Shown here: in pieces, positions 56,895 through 64,000 of the stretch
Position numbering within the stretch: position 1 is the stretch's first letter
Layout of the letters: every line of letters starts with the position of its first letter
Origin: VAZQ01 sp963841705
GTDB lineage: Bacteria; Pseudomonadota; Alphaproteobacteria; Rhizobiales; Xanthobacteraceae
Direction: 5' to 3'
Assembly: GCA_963841705.1 (NCBI GenBank)
Contig: CAWJDY010000011.1
Coordinates: 1 to 64,000 of the forward strand
DNA: 64,000 bases
The notes under the pieces: model-generated
Databases searched by the model: none
What the model saw: only the letters and a program-made list of their open reading frames with translations
What the model was told of the DNA's origin: nothing
Program-made: the position numbers and the translations under genes

Positions 56895-57721
56895 AAGGAC
56901 ATCAACCGAGACTCCGTTAGTAGTGGCGAGCGAACGCGGACCAGGCCAGTGGCGAATGCGAGACAACCGGAACCGTCTGGAAAGTCGGGCCTCAGCGGGT
57001 GACAGCCCCGTACGGGTAACGCAAGCATTCGTCCTCGAGTAAGGCGGGACACGTGAAATCCTGTCTGAACATGGGGGGACCACCCTCCAAGCCTAAGTAC
57101 TCCTCAGCGACCGATAGCGAACCAGTACCGTGAGGGAAAGGTGAAAAGCACCCCGACGAGGGGAGTGAAAGAGACCTGAAACCGAATGCCTACAAACAGA
57201 CGGAGCCCAAGGTTCGTCCTGGGTGACGTCGTACCTTTTGTATAATGGGCCAGCGACTTAATCTGACGAGCAAGCTTAAGCCGATAGGCGGAGGCGCAGC
57301 GAAAGCGAGTTTGAACAGGGCGTTCAGTTCGTCGGATTAGACCCGAAACCTAGTGATCTAGCCATGACCAGGCTGAAGGTGGGGTAACACCCACTGGAGG
57401 GCCGAACCGGTGTCTGTTGAAAAAGCCTCGGATGAGTTGTGGCTAGGGGTGAAAGGCCAATCAAACTGGGAAATAGCTGGTTCTCCGCGAAAGCTATTTA
57501 GGTAGCGCCTCGCGTGAATGCTTCGGGGGGTAGAGCACTGGATGGGCTAGGGGGACTTACCGTCTTACCAAACCTAACCAAACTCCGAATACCCGAAAGC
57601 AATGCGCGGGAGACACACGGTGGGTGCTAACGTCCATCGTGGAGAGGGAAAAAACCCTGACCTACAGCTAAGGCCCCCAATTCGTGGCTAAGTGGGAAAG
57701 GATGTGGGAATCCCACAACAA

Positions 57722-57752
<31 letters not shown>

Positions 57753-57841
57753 TAAAGAAAGCGTAACAGCTCACTGGTCTAAACAAGGATTCCTGCGCCG
57801 AAAATGTAACGGGGCTCAAGCCACGAGCCGAAGCTTAGGGT

Positions 57842-58315
57842 TTCCAGGAATCAGTTGTCAGATGTCAGGCATCAGAAGTCGGCAAGTGGAGGTCCGGGCA
57901 AAATCGGATGTCACCACTTTTGAAGACTTCGAGGTGTTCCAGCGAGCGTACCGAATATCGCTAGATGTGCATCGAGCATCGCTAGCGTTTCCTGCAGTCG
58001 AGCAATATGGGCTGGCGGATCAAATTCGCCGGGCAAGTAAGGCAAGTAAATCGATTTGCGGAAACATTGCCGAAGGTTTCGGCAAGCGGCGACGTTCAAC
58101 CGCAGAGTTCAAGCGCTATCTCCCTGATGGCGATTGGATCGGCGGACGAGATGCAGGTCTGGCTGCGATACTGCTCGGATCTGGAATACGTTGATCAGAA
58201 GATGTGTGCGATATGGCGTGATGAGTATCGCCAGATCGCCAAGATGCTTCAAGGCCTTTACACGGCCTTGCGCACGCCCTCTGATCCCTGACTACTGATC
58301 ACTGATTCCTGGAAG
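57842..58315 (+). other. Intervening sequence in 23S rRNA, helix 45 region, with S23 gene
   Basis: After GCCGAAGCTTAGGGT the helix 45 tip is replaced by ~470 bases. The closing arms TCCAGGAATCAG (57843-57854) and CTGATTCCTGGA (58302-58313) are perfect inverted repeats, followed inward by TTGTCAGATGTCAGGCATCAG and CTGATCCCTGACTACTGATC. The insertion carries the S23-type gene listed next. This is the classic position for coding IVSs in Leptospira and Coxiella. Confidence 0.9.
57862..58291 (+). pseudogene. S23 / four-helix-bundle IVS protein (TIGR02436 type), frameshifted
   Basis: The frame begins MSGIRSRQVEV and reads FEDFEVFQRAYRISLDVHRA, then QYGLADQIRRASK and SICGNIAEGFGKRRRS: the N-terminal helices of the S23 family, which occurs inside 23S insertions. 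At the CCC run (58122-58124) one extra C shifts the frame; in the next frame it resumes LMAIGSADEMQVWLRYCSDL and ends at 58291. Removing one C gives a continuous ~142-residue protein. The ASKASK stretch is a 9-base tandem duplication. Without correction it makes a 110-residue truncated product. The function of S23 proteins is unknown. Confidence 0.8.
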
Positions 58316-58884
58316 CGGTAGCGGAGCGTTCTGCCGCCTGCGAAGGGAGACTCGTGAGAGCTCCTGGAGGCTGCAGAAGTGCGAATGCTGGCACGAGTAA
58401 CGACAAACAGTGTGAAAGACACTGTCGCCGAAAGTCCAAGGGTTCCTGCGTAAAGTTAATCTGCGCAGGGTTAGCCGGTCCCTAAGGCGAGGCCGAAAGG
58501 CGTAGTCGATGGGAACCACGTTAATATTCGTGGGCCAACGGGTGGTGACGAATTCCGTAAGTTGTTCGCGGTAATTGGATTTTTCCGCGGGCAGCGAAGG
58601 GGTTCCAGGAAATAGCCCCCGTATAGACCGTACCCGAAACCGACACAGGTGGACTGGTAGAGCATACCAAGGCGCTTGAGCGAACTATGCTGAAGGAACT
58701 CGGCAATCTGCCTCCGTAACTTCGGGATAAGGAGGACTCCACTTTGGGCAACCAGAGCGGAGTGGCACAGACCAGGGGGTGGCGACTGTTTAGCAAAAAC
58801 ACAGGGCTCTGCGAACTCGCAAGAGGACGTATAGGGCCTGACGCCTGCCCGGTGCCGGAAGGTTAAGAGGAGGGGTGCAAGCCC

Positions 58885-58981
<97 letters not shown>

Positions 58982-59236
58982 CGACTTCCCCGCTGTCTCC
59001 AGCATAGGCTCAGTGAAACTGAATTCCCCGTGAAGATGCGGGGTTCCTGCGGTCAGACGGAAAGACCCCGTGCACCTTTACTGTAGCTTTGCACTGGTAT
59101 TCGTGACTGCTTGTGTAGAATAGGTGGTAGGCTTTGAAGCGCGGGCGCCAGCTCGCGTGGAGCCGCAATGTGAAATACCACCCTGGTGGTTATGGATATC
59201 TAACCGCGTCCCGTCATCCGGGGCCGGGACAGTGCA

Positions 59237-59268
<32 letters not shown>

Positions 59269-59354
59269 CAAAGAGTAACGGAGGCGTTCGATGGTAGGCT
59301 CAGAGCGGTCGGAAATCGCTCGTTGAGTGCAATGGCATAAGCCTGCCTGACTGC

Positions 59355-59389
<35 letters not shown>

Positions 59390-59410
59390 ATAGTGATCCG
59401 GTGGTCCCGC

Positions 59411-59461
<51 letters not shown>

Positions 59462-59493
59462 AATGATGCCCAAGAGTCCATATCGACGGCATC

Positions 59494-59550
<57 letters not shown>

Positions 59551-59579
59551 TTGGCTGTTCGCCAATTAAAGTGGTACGT

Positions 59580-59620
<41 letters not shown>

Positions 59621-59649
59621 TGCCGTGGGTGTCGGAGAATTGAGAGGAT

Positions 59650-59681
<32 letters not shown>

Positions 59682-59737
59682 TACCTCTGGTGGAGCAGTT
59701 GTGGCGCCTGCCGCAGTGCTGCGTAGCTATGTACGGA

Positions 59738-59769
<32 letters not shown>

Positions 59770-59890
59770 ACCCACCTCGAAACGAGTTCTCCCTTAAGAG
59801 CCGTGGTAGACCACCACGTTGATAGGCCGGGTGTGTAAGCGCGGCAACGCGTTCAGCTTACCGGTACTAATCGCTCGTGTGAGCTTGATC

Positions 59891-60034
59891 GTCTCTCATC
59901 TTCAATACCTGTCAGGGATCAGATCTCAGATGTCAGAGATCAGATGTCAGACAGCCGACCAGCTTGCTTTAACAGATTTCAGATGAAGCGGCGCACCAGC
60001 TGACATCCGATCTCTGACCTCTGTCCTTGGCCGG
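59891..60034 (+). repeat. 23S-5S spacer with TCAGATGTCAG-type repeats
   Basis: AGGGATCAGATCTCAGATG and AGAGATCAGATGTCAGACAG pair with GACATCCGATCTCTGACCTC upstream of 5S, giving another repeat-built stem. No gene. Confidence 0.7.
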
Positions 60035-60149
60035 CCTGGTGGTATTAGCGGGGAGCCTGTACCCGATCCCATCCCGAACTCGGCCGTTAAACTCCCCTGC
60101 GCCGATGGTACTAAGCCTCAAGGCTTGGAAGAGTAGGTCGCTGCCAGGC
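60035..60149 (+). rRNA. rrf: 5S ribosomal RNA
   Basis: CCTGGTGGTATTAGCGGGGA through AGGTCGCTGCCAGG, about 115 bases, with CCGATCCCATCCCGAACTCGG in the middle as in all 5S RNAs. Flanking GTCCTTGG (60022) and CCAAGGAC (60153) make an outer processing stem. Confidence 0.95.
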
Positions 60150-60184
60150 CTGCCAAGGACGGAAGCCTCTTCACCCCGCAAACA

Positions 60185-60224
60185 GCCAAAGCCGCGCAGA
60201 TCCCCTGCGCGGCTTTGGCATTTT
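60185..60224 (+). terminator. Rho-independent terminator of the rRNA operon
   Basis: GCCAAAGCCGCGCAG (60185-60199) and CTGCGCGGCTTTGGC (60205-60219) form a perfect 15-bp stem with a five-base loop, followed by ATTTTA. Confidence 0.9.
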
Positions 60225-60521
60225 AGGCCCGGAAATCCGTGGGGGGCGTTGTCTGGCAAAATCCCGACAGATGCGCCTCAATTCATCCCGGTGTCATGCG
60301 ACCTTGGGTAAGCGCAATTTCTTCCGCATATCGCGCGGGCGGCGGTAACGGAGGCGGACAAGACGGCGCGGGTCGCCAAGATGAAGGCGGACATTGCGCC
60401 AGGATCGAGCAAATGGAAAAGCAAGCGGAGAGCGATCCCTACAACAAGCGCGTGGCAGCTTTCGTCGCCACGGACAAAGCTCAGACAAGGACGCGATGAA
60501 GCGGATGTGTTCCTTGGCGGT
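60225..60521. other. Intergenic stretch after the rRNA operon
   Basis: About 300 bases. A plus-strand piece (60345-60490, AKMKADIAPGSSKWKSKRRA) has coding-like composition but no start, stop context or family I recognise. Otherwise nothing is seen. Possible gene remnant. Confidence 0.3.
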
Positions 60522-61259
60522 TTATGCGTCAACGCGCCTCGGCGATTTTCTGGCGGGTGTTGGACGTGGTTCATCTTCGCTCGAACGCGCTCTCGCAGCG
60601 AACAACACGGCGGATAGACCGGCACCAAATGCAGCGCCAACCAGTTGGGCGGCTACGAACGCGGGAACATGATTAATGGCGATGCCGGCAAAAGTCGTGG
60701 TGAAGCCGCGGGCGAGCGTTACCGCCGGATTGGCGAATGAAGTGGAGGCCGTGAACCAATAGGCGGCGGTGATCGTAAGGCCGACAAGCCATGGGATCGC
60801 CGACGGAGCGTAACGGACGCCACCAAGGATGGCCAAGATAAGGGTGAATGTTGCCACTGCCTCGGCGAACCATTGCGATGGTCCGCTTCGGCCGGTTGTG
60901 CCGATCGCGAGCGGCGCGAGATCGAACATCAGATGCGCCACCACGGTGCCGCAGATGCCGCCAAGGCATTGCACCACGACATAGGGAGCGACCTCGCTCC
61001 ACTGGAATTCGCCGCGGCTGGCAAACACCAGAGTGACGGCGGGGTTGAAGTGAGCGCCCGAGATCGGACCAAGAATGGTGATGATCACGATGAGGATCGC
61101 GCCGGTCGGTATCGTATTGCCGAGCAGCGCAATAGCCTGGTTCCCGCCGGCAAGCCGTTGGGCCATGATGCCCGAGCCGACGACGGTTGCGACCAGAATG
61201 CCGGTGCCCAGCGCTTCCGCCAAAAGGCGCCGGGTGAGCGTGGAAGGCGCCTCGCTCAT
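60522..61259 (-). CDS. aqpS: Aquaglyceroporin-type MIP channel in the ars operon (AqpS-like)
   Basis: A 245-residue major intrinsic protein with six membrane segments and both NPA boxes: GPISGAHFNPAVTLVFASRG in loop B and STSFANPAVTLARGFTTTFAG in loop E. LLAEALGTGILVATVVGSG opens the first helix as in MIPs. In Sinorhizobium meliloti a related AqpS lies in the ars operon and lets arsenite leave after ArsC reduction. The context is the same here: the ATG at 61259 overlaps the arsC stop by four bases (ATGA). The substrate is inferred from position. There is no ArsB or Acr3 in the window. Confidence 0.85.
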   Translation of the reverse strand: MSEAPSTLTRRLLAEALGTGILVATVVGSGIMAQRLAGGNQAIALLGNTIPTGAILIVIITILGPISGAHFNPAVTLVFASRGEFQWSEVAPYVVVQCLGGICGTVVAHLMFDLAPLAIGTTGRSGPSQWFAEAVATFTLILAILGGVRYAPSAIPWLVGLTITAAYWFTASTSFANPAVTLARGFTTTFAGIAINHVPAFVAAQLVGAAFGAGLSAVLFAARARSSEDEPRPTPARKSPRRVDA

Positions 61260-61819
61260 TCGGCGGCGGTCGCCGGCGCTTGACCCGCATCCCGCGTCTT
61301 GCCGATGGCATCCAGCTGCTTTTGCAGGCTGAGAAGATCGAGCGATTTGATTGGCAGGCTCACGAAAATATTGATGCGGTTTGTAAGCATTCGCATCGTG
61401 TCGGCAAACGCGAACCGAATTTCTGCCTCGTTTCCCGTTGCGGCAGCGGGATCGGGCAAACCCCAATGGGCCGTCATCGGCTGCCCCGGCCAGACCGGGC
61501 ATGTCTCTGCGGCAGCATCGTCGCAGAGGGTGAAGGCGAAATCGAGCTTGGGTGCGTCCGGGCGGGTGAACTCCAGCCAGCTTTTCGACCGAGCTCCGCT
61601 GACATCGTAATTCAATCGCCGCAGCAGATCGAGCGCATAGGGATGCACCTGCCCCTTTGGCTGGCTTCCCGCCGAGAACGCTCGAAATCTGCCTTGTCCT
61701 GCACGATTAAGCACCGCTTCGGCCATGATCGATCTGGCCGAGTTACCGGTACAAATGAACAACACATTGAATACCTTGTTGTCGAACTCTTTTCTGTCGG
61801 CTGCTTTACTCATGGTCAC
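61256..61819 (-). CDS. arsC: Arsenate reductase, LMW-phosphatase type
   Basis: A 187-residue protein with the C-x5-R phosphatase loop near the start (VLFICTGNSARSIMAEAVL) and the late DPAAATG segment replacing the DP acid loop. FSAGSQPKGQVHPYALDLLRRL is typical of ArsC from this family. It reduces arsenate to arsenite with thiol donors. The C-terminal ~45 residues (RINIFVSLPIKSLDLLSLQKQL) are a rhizobial extension. Start ATG 61819 or 61813. It is coupled to the channel gene downstream and follows the small membrane gene by 103 bases. Confidence 0.88.
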   Translation of the reverse strand: MTMSKAADRKEFDNKVFNVLFICTGNSARSIMAEAVLNRAGQGRFRAFSAGSQPKGQVHPYALDLLRRLNYDVSGARSKSWLEFTRPDAPKLDFAFTLCDDAAAETCPVWPGQPMTAHWGLPDPAAATGNEAEIRFAFADTMRMLTNRINIFVSLPIKSLDLLSLQKQLDAIGKTRDAGQAPATAAE

Positions 61820-61922
61820 GTCCTCCGTTTGCTGACCGTTCTCCCCCTTGCATTCTGCTGCTCCAGCGAAGGGCGACCCGACAGTTCTTCAGAGCTGTAA
61901 GCGTCTTCCGGAATAACCTAAG

Positions 61923-62249
61923 TTAGGTTTTTTCCACGCTGTGTTGATCGACGAGGTGCTTGAGTAGCCCGATTACCAGAGTTAGGATTGCACCGGCCAC
62001 AAGCCCCGTTAAGCCTTGCGTCACCCATTGCGTGACCAAGTCCGACTCGTCCTGGACGGCGCCGTTTCCATTGACCAAAGTCGCGGCGAATGTCTGCAAG
62101 AAGTATCCGGAAATCGCGCCTCCCACCGCGCCGGCAATGGTATGACCGAGCGCTCCGAGGCTGTGCTCATGTGCGGCGACCGCCGCAGCGTGTCCACCGA
62201 GAATGCCGGCGATTATTTGGATTACAAAATTTGTGACGGTCCATTCCAT
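61923..62249 (-). CDS. Small Gly-rich membrane protein within the ars operon
   Basis: A 108-residue protein with three hydrophobic segments (VTNFVIQIIAGILGGHAAAV, LGHTIAGAVGGAISGYFLQT, GLTGLVAGAILTLVIGLLKH). The GxxG motifs recall the transglycosylase-associated YeaQ family, and His-rich spots (AAHEHSLGALGH) precede the second helix. It has no cysteines, so direct arsenic binding by thiols is unlikely. It lies between arsR and arsC in the same direction (153 and 103 bases apart). Its role in arsenic handling is unknown. Start ATG 62249. Confidence 0.65.
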   Translation of the reverse strand: MEWTVTNFVIQIIAGILGGHAAAVAAHEHSLGALGHTIAGAVGGAISGYFLQTFAATLVNGNGAVQDESDLVTQWVTQGLTGLVAGAILTLVIGLLKHLVDQHSVEKT

Positions 62250-62402
62250 CGTGGCCCCAATGCTGCTGGCGAGCTACTGTGCGAAGGAAACCAGCGACCT
62301 TGTGCGCTCACAATTTCCCCAGCCTTCGCGAACATCGCCTTCGGACAGTAGAACGAGTGGAGTTCCCGGTGCAGAGAAACAGCACAGTAGAGTCGCGCAT
62401 GG

Positions 62403-62831
62403 CTACTTCGCTCGCTGCTTGCCCTTGGATGCAGGCCCACAACGGGCGCTTTCGCGCAGCGCATCCTCAAGATTGCAAAGTTCCGGATGCCCTTCGCAGC
62501 AATCCGTCACCAAGAAGGCAATGAGACCGCGCATTCCTTCGACATCGGCGCGGTAGACGATCGAGCGCCCATCCCGCGTTCCCTGGACCAGGCCCGAGCG
62601 CGCGAGGATGCTGAGATGGCTTGACAGCGTGTTGTGCGGACAGCCGATGACGTCCGCGATCGTGCCCGCTGGAAGGCCTTCCGGTTCCTTTCGCATCAGC
62701 AGCCGAAATACTTCCAGCCGGGTCGGCTGACCGAGCGCGGCAAGGGCAGCAAGCGCATGCGGAGCGGATAACCTGTCGCCACGCGGCGCAGGACCGACAT
62801 GGCTCACCACCGCCAAAGCACTTTTGCGCAT
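62403..62831 (-). CDS. arsR: ArsR/SmtB family repressor
   Basis: A 142-residue winged-helix regulator: ALAALGQPTRLEVFRLLMRK, LPAGTIADVIGCPHNTLSSHLSILARSGLV (recognition helix), GTRDGRSIVYRADVEGM (wing). The C-terminus carries TDCCEGHPELC, with neighbouring cysteines that could bind arsenite, as in some rhizobial ArsR proteins, rather than the classical alpha-3 ELCVCDL site. I start at ATG 62831; a longer frame to 62867 is possible. It is divergent from aioB. Confidence 0.88.
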   Translation of the reverse strand: MRKSALAVVSHVGPAPRGDRLSAPHALAALAALGQPTRLEVFRLLMRKEPEGLPAGTIADVIGCPHNTLSSHLSILARSGLVQGTRDGRSIVYRADVEGMRGLIAFLVTDCCEGHPELCNLEDALRESARCGPASKGKQRAK

Positions 62832-62867
62832 AAGCCTCACCGCAAACGATCTTTCCCGCAGGAACAA

Positions 62868-63169
62868 TTTCCTAGTCGACTTGGACTTTGGAGGTCAGAT
62901 CAGGCTTCAGATCTCATTCCGTCTTATGTCGAAATTTCTCGACATTAAGCCACATTGGCTCAGGGATGACAAGCCTGGAAGGTTCGCATATCCTTCGGGA
63001 GTTCTCGACATCTCATCGCAAAGCGTCATGACACTATCGTGACAATCCGCTTCTCGCCAGAGTCGCGCCTCCAGCCGCGCGACTAGGAGGCACTACGACC
63101 CGCGAAGAAATCAAAAGGAGACAAGGCTGGCTGCCGCGAAGAACGAAAGCGAGAAAGGGAGGAAGACCA
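62868..63169. promoter_or_regulatory. Divergent arsR / aioB control region with palindrome
   Basis: The inverted repeat TGTCGA-AATTTC-TCGACA (62927-62944) is a strong operator candidate. TTCTCGACAT recurs at about 63002 as a direct repeat. An imperfect GTCATGACACTATCGTGAC is near 63026. No clear sigma54 -24/-12 pair was found, although AioR-regulated aio promoters usually have one. Confidence 0.55.
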
Positions 63170-63694
63170 ATGCGAAGCTGCACCAAACTGATTGATGCCG
63201 GCCGCCGGAAGTTCCTGAGCGGAGCCGGCCTTGCCGCAGCCGGCGTTGCGACGGCAACGGTCGTGCCTACGCCGACGCAAAGTGCGCCGGCCCCGGCTCG
63301 GGTGAATTATCCGTCGACCCGACTTGCCAATGTTCGCGATCTCAAGCTCAACGAGCCCCTGAGTGTTTCTTATCCGGACCGGGATGCTCCGGGCGTACTC
63401 CTGAAACTCGGCAGGCGCGTGCCGGCCGGCGCCGGCCCGGAAGGCGATATCGTCGGCTTCACCACCATCTGCCCGCACAAGGGTCTTCCGCTCAGCTACA
63501 ACAAATCCGATCACACCTTGAATTGTCCCGGCCACTACTCGCGCTTCGACTGCGATGCGGGCGGCCAACAGATTTGGGGACAGGCGACACAGAACCTCCC
63601 GCAGTACATGCTCCGCGTCGATGCGGACGGCAACATCTATGCCGAAGGGATTGACGAGCTGCTGTACGGCCGGCTGTCCAACGTGCTGCTCTGA
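63170..63694 (+). CDS. aioB: Arsenite oxidase small subunit (Rieske), Tat-exported
   Basis: A 174-residue Rieske protein with a Tat signal (GRRKFLSGAGLAAAGVATAT). The [2Fe-2S] site is CPHKGLPLSYN and CPGHYSRFDCDAG, giving Cys/His plus Cys/His ligands. The two extra cysteines that normally form a disulfide are replaced by Leu and Gly, as in the Rhizobium NT-26 type. It passes electrons from AioA to a cytochrome c in the periplasm. ATG 63170 has AGGGAGGAAG upstream. aioA begins 11 bases after its stop. Confidence 0.93.
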   Translation: MRSCTKLIDAGRRKFLSGAGLAAAGVATATVVPTPTQSAPAPARVNYPSTRLANVRDLKLNEPLSVSYPDRDAPGVLLKLGRRVPAGAGPEGDIVGFTTICPHKGLPLSYNKSDHTLNCPGHYSRFDCDAGGQQIWGQATQNLPQYMLRVDADGNIYAEGIDELLYGRLSNVLL

Positions 63695-63705
63695 GGGAGG
63701 AAATC

Positions 63706-64000
63706 ATGGCTTACAAACGTCAGATCGACCGCCTCCCGATCGTCCCGAAGGACGCCAGGGAGTTTAACGTCACCTGCCACTACTGCATCGTCGGTTGCGG
63801 CTACAAAGCCTACACATGGGCGACCAACAGGCAGGGCGGCGCTGCACCAGGCCAGAACAAGTTTGGCGTCGATCTCGCCAAGCAGCAGCCGGCCGATACC
63901 GGGGCGTGGTACGCCCCCTCGATGTACAACATCGTCAGGCAGAACGGCGAAGATGTTCATATCGTCATCAAGCCCGACAAGGAATGCGTGGTGAACTCGG
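63706..64000 (+). CDS. aioA: Arsenite oxidase large subunit, partial (cut by window end)
   Basis: Only the first 98 residues are inside the window: MAYKRQIDRLPIVPKDAREF, then NVTCHYCIVGCGYKAYTWAT with the C-x2-C-x3-C motif that binds the [3Fe-4S] cluster, and WYAPSMYNIVRQNGEDVHIV. AioA is a molybdopterin enzyme of the DMSO reductase family that oxidises arsenite to arsenate. ATG 63706 follows GGGAGGAAATC. It has no signal of its own and rides with AioB through Tat. Confidence 0.93.
   Translation, partial: MAYKRQIDRLPIVPKDAREFNVTCHYCIVGCGYKAYTWATNRQGGAAPGQNKFGVDLAKQQPADTGAWYAPSMYNIVRQNGEDVHIVIKPDKECVVNS

Noticed and set aside
62868..63169. Sigma54 promoter for aioBA
   Set aside because: No GG-N10-GC pair with flanking consensus was found by eye; TGGAAGGTTCGCA has the wrong spacing.

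Overview
The window looks like a chromosome segment of a soil or rhizosphere alphaproteobacterium of the order Hyphomicrobiales, near the Bradyrhizobium, Rhodopseudomonas and Pseudolabrys-like groups. The evidence is high G+C coding DNA, the tlpA / argH-lptM-lysA / TIGR02302 / ftsEX / ydcF / plsC neighbourhood, a GcrA-type regulator, a complete ethylmalonyl-CoA pathway core, and an rRNA operon ordered 16S, tRNA-Ile, tRNA-Ala, 23S, 5S. No named species can be fixed from the sequence alone.

Layout. 1-4.2 kb is a decayed or chimeric zone: a frameshifted secreted protein, a truncated LysM protein in unusually A+T-rich DNA, an SDR gene with two frameshifts and a lost 3' end, and a truncated ABC substrate-binding protein; only a PPOX-type oxidase is intact. 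4.6-17.7 kb is an accessory region with an MFS transporter, a nuclease, a cupin, two conserved hypotheticals, an amidohydrolase, an alpha/beta hydrolase, and a molybdenum hydroxylase (CoxL with a CoxM-CoxS fusion). It is densely sprinkled with at least five families of palindromic intergenic repeats, one of which lies inside the CoxM-CoxS reading frame. 18-25.3 kb carries the ethylmalonyl-CoA pathway genes ecm, ccr and mcd with small remnants between them. 25.4-31.8 kb has a small ribbon-helix-helix-like protein beside a palindrome, a GcrA-like protein, an amidohydrolase, a cobalamin adenosyltransferase (which would supply the B12 cofactor for Ecm), a rhomboid protease, etfBA and a 3-hydroxyacyl-CoA dehydrogenase. 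ETF is the expected electron acceptor for Mcd.

31.8-53.5 kb is a core housekeeping block: tlpA, argH, lptM, lysA, a TIGR02302 envelope protein, ftsE, ftsX, ydcF, plsC, chaC, a DUF2125 protein, then tyrosine, phenylalanine and histidine genes (prephenate dehydrogenase, hisC, chorismate mutase), metX-metW, clpB and an M23 endopeptidase.

53.8-60.2 kb is one rRNA operon. Its 23S gene is interrupted by two intervening sequences, a short one in the 5' part (helix 9 region) and a ~470-base one in the helix 45 region that contains a frameshifted S23 / four-helix-bundle gene. Short degenerate repeats of the type TCAGATGTCAG or CAGGTATCAG fill the spacers, the ends of both intervening sequences and the clpB downstream gap.

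60.5-64 kb is an arsenic island. A leftward operon (arsR, a small membrane protein, arsC, an aquaglyceroporin-type channel) diverges from a rightward aioBA arsenite oxidase operon cut by the window end. ArsC would reduce arsenate in the cytoplasm, the channel would release arsenite, and the Tat-exported Aio enzyme would reoxidise it in the periplasm. The AioB Rieske site lacks both usual disulfide cysteines.
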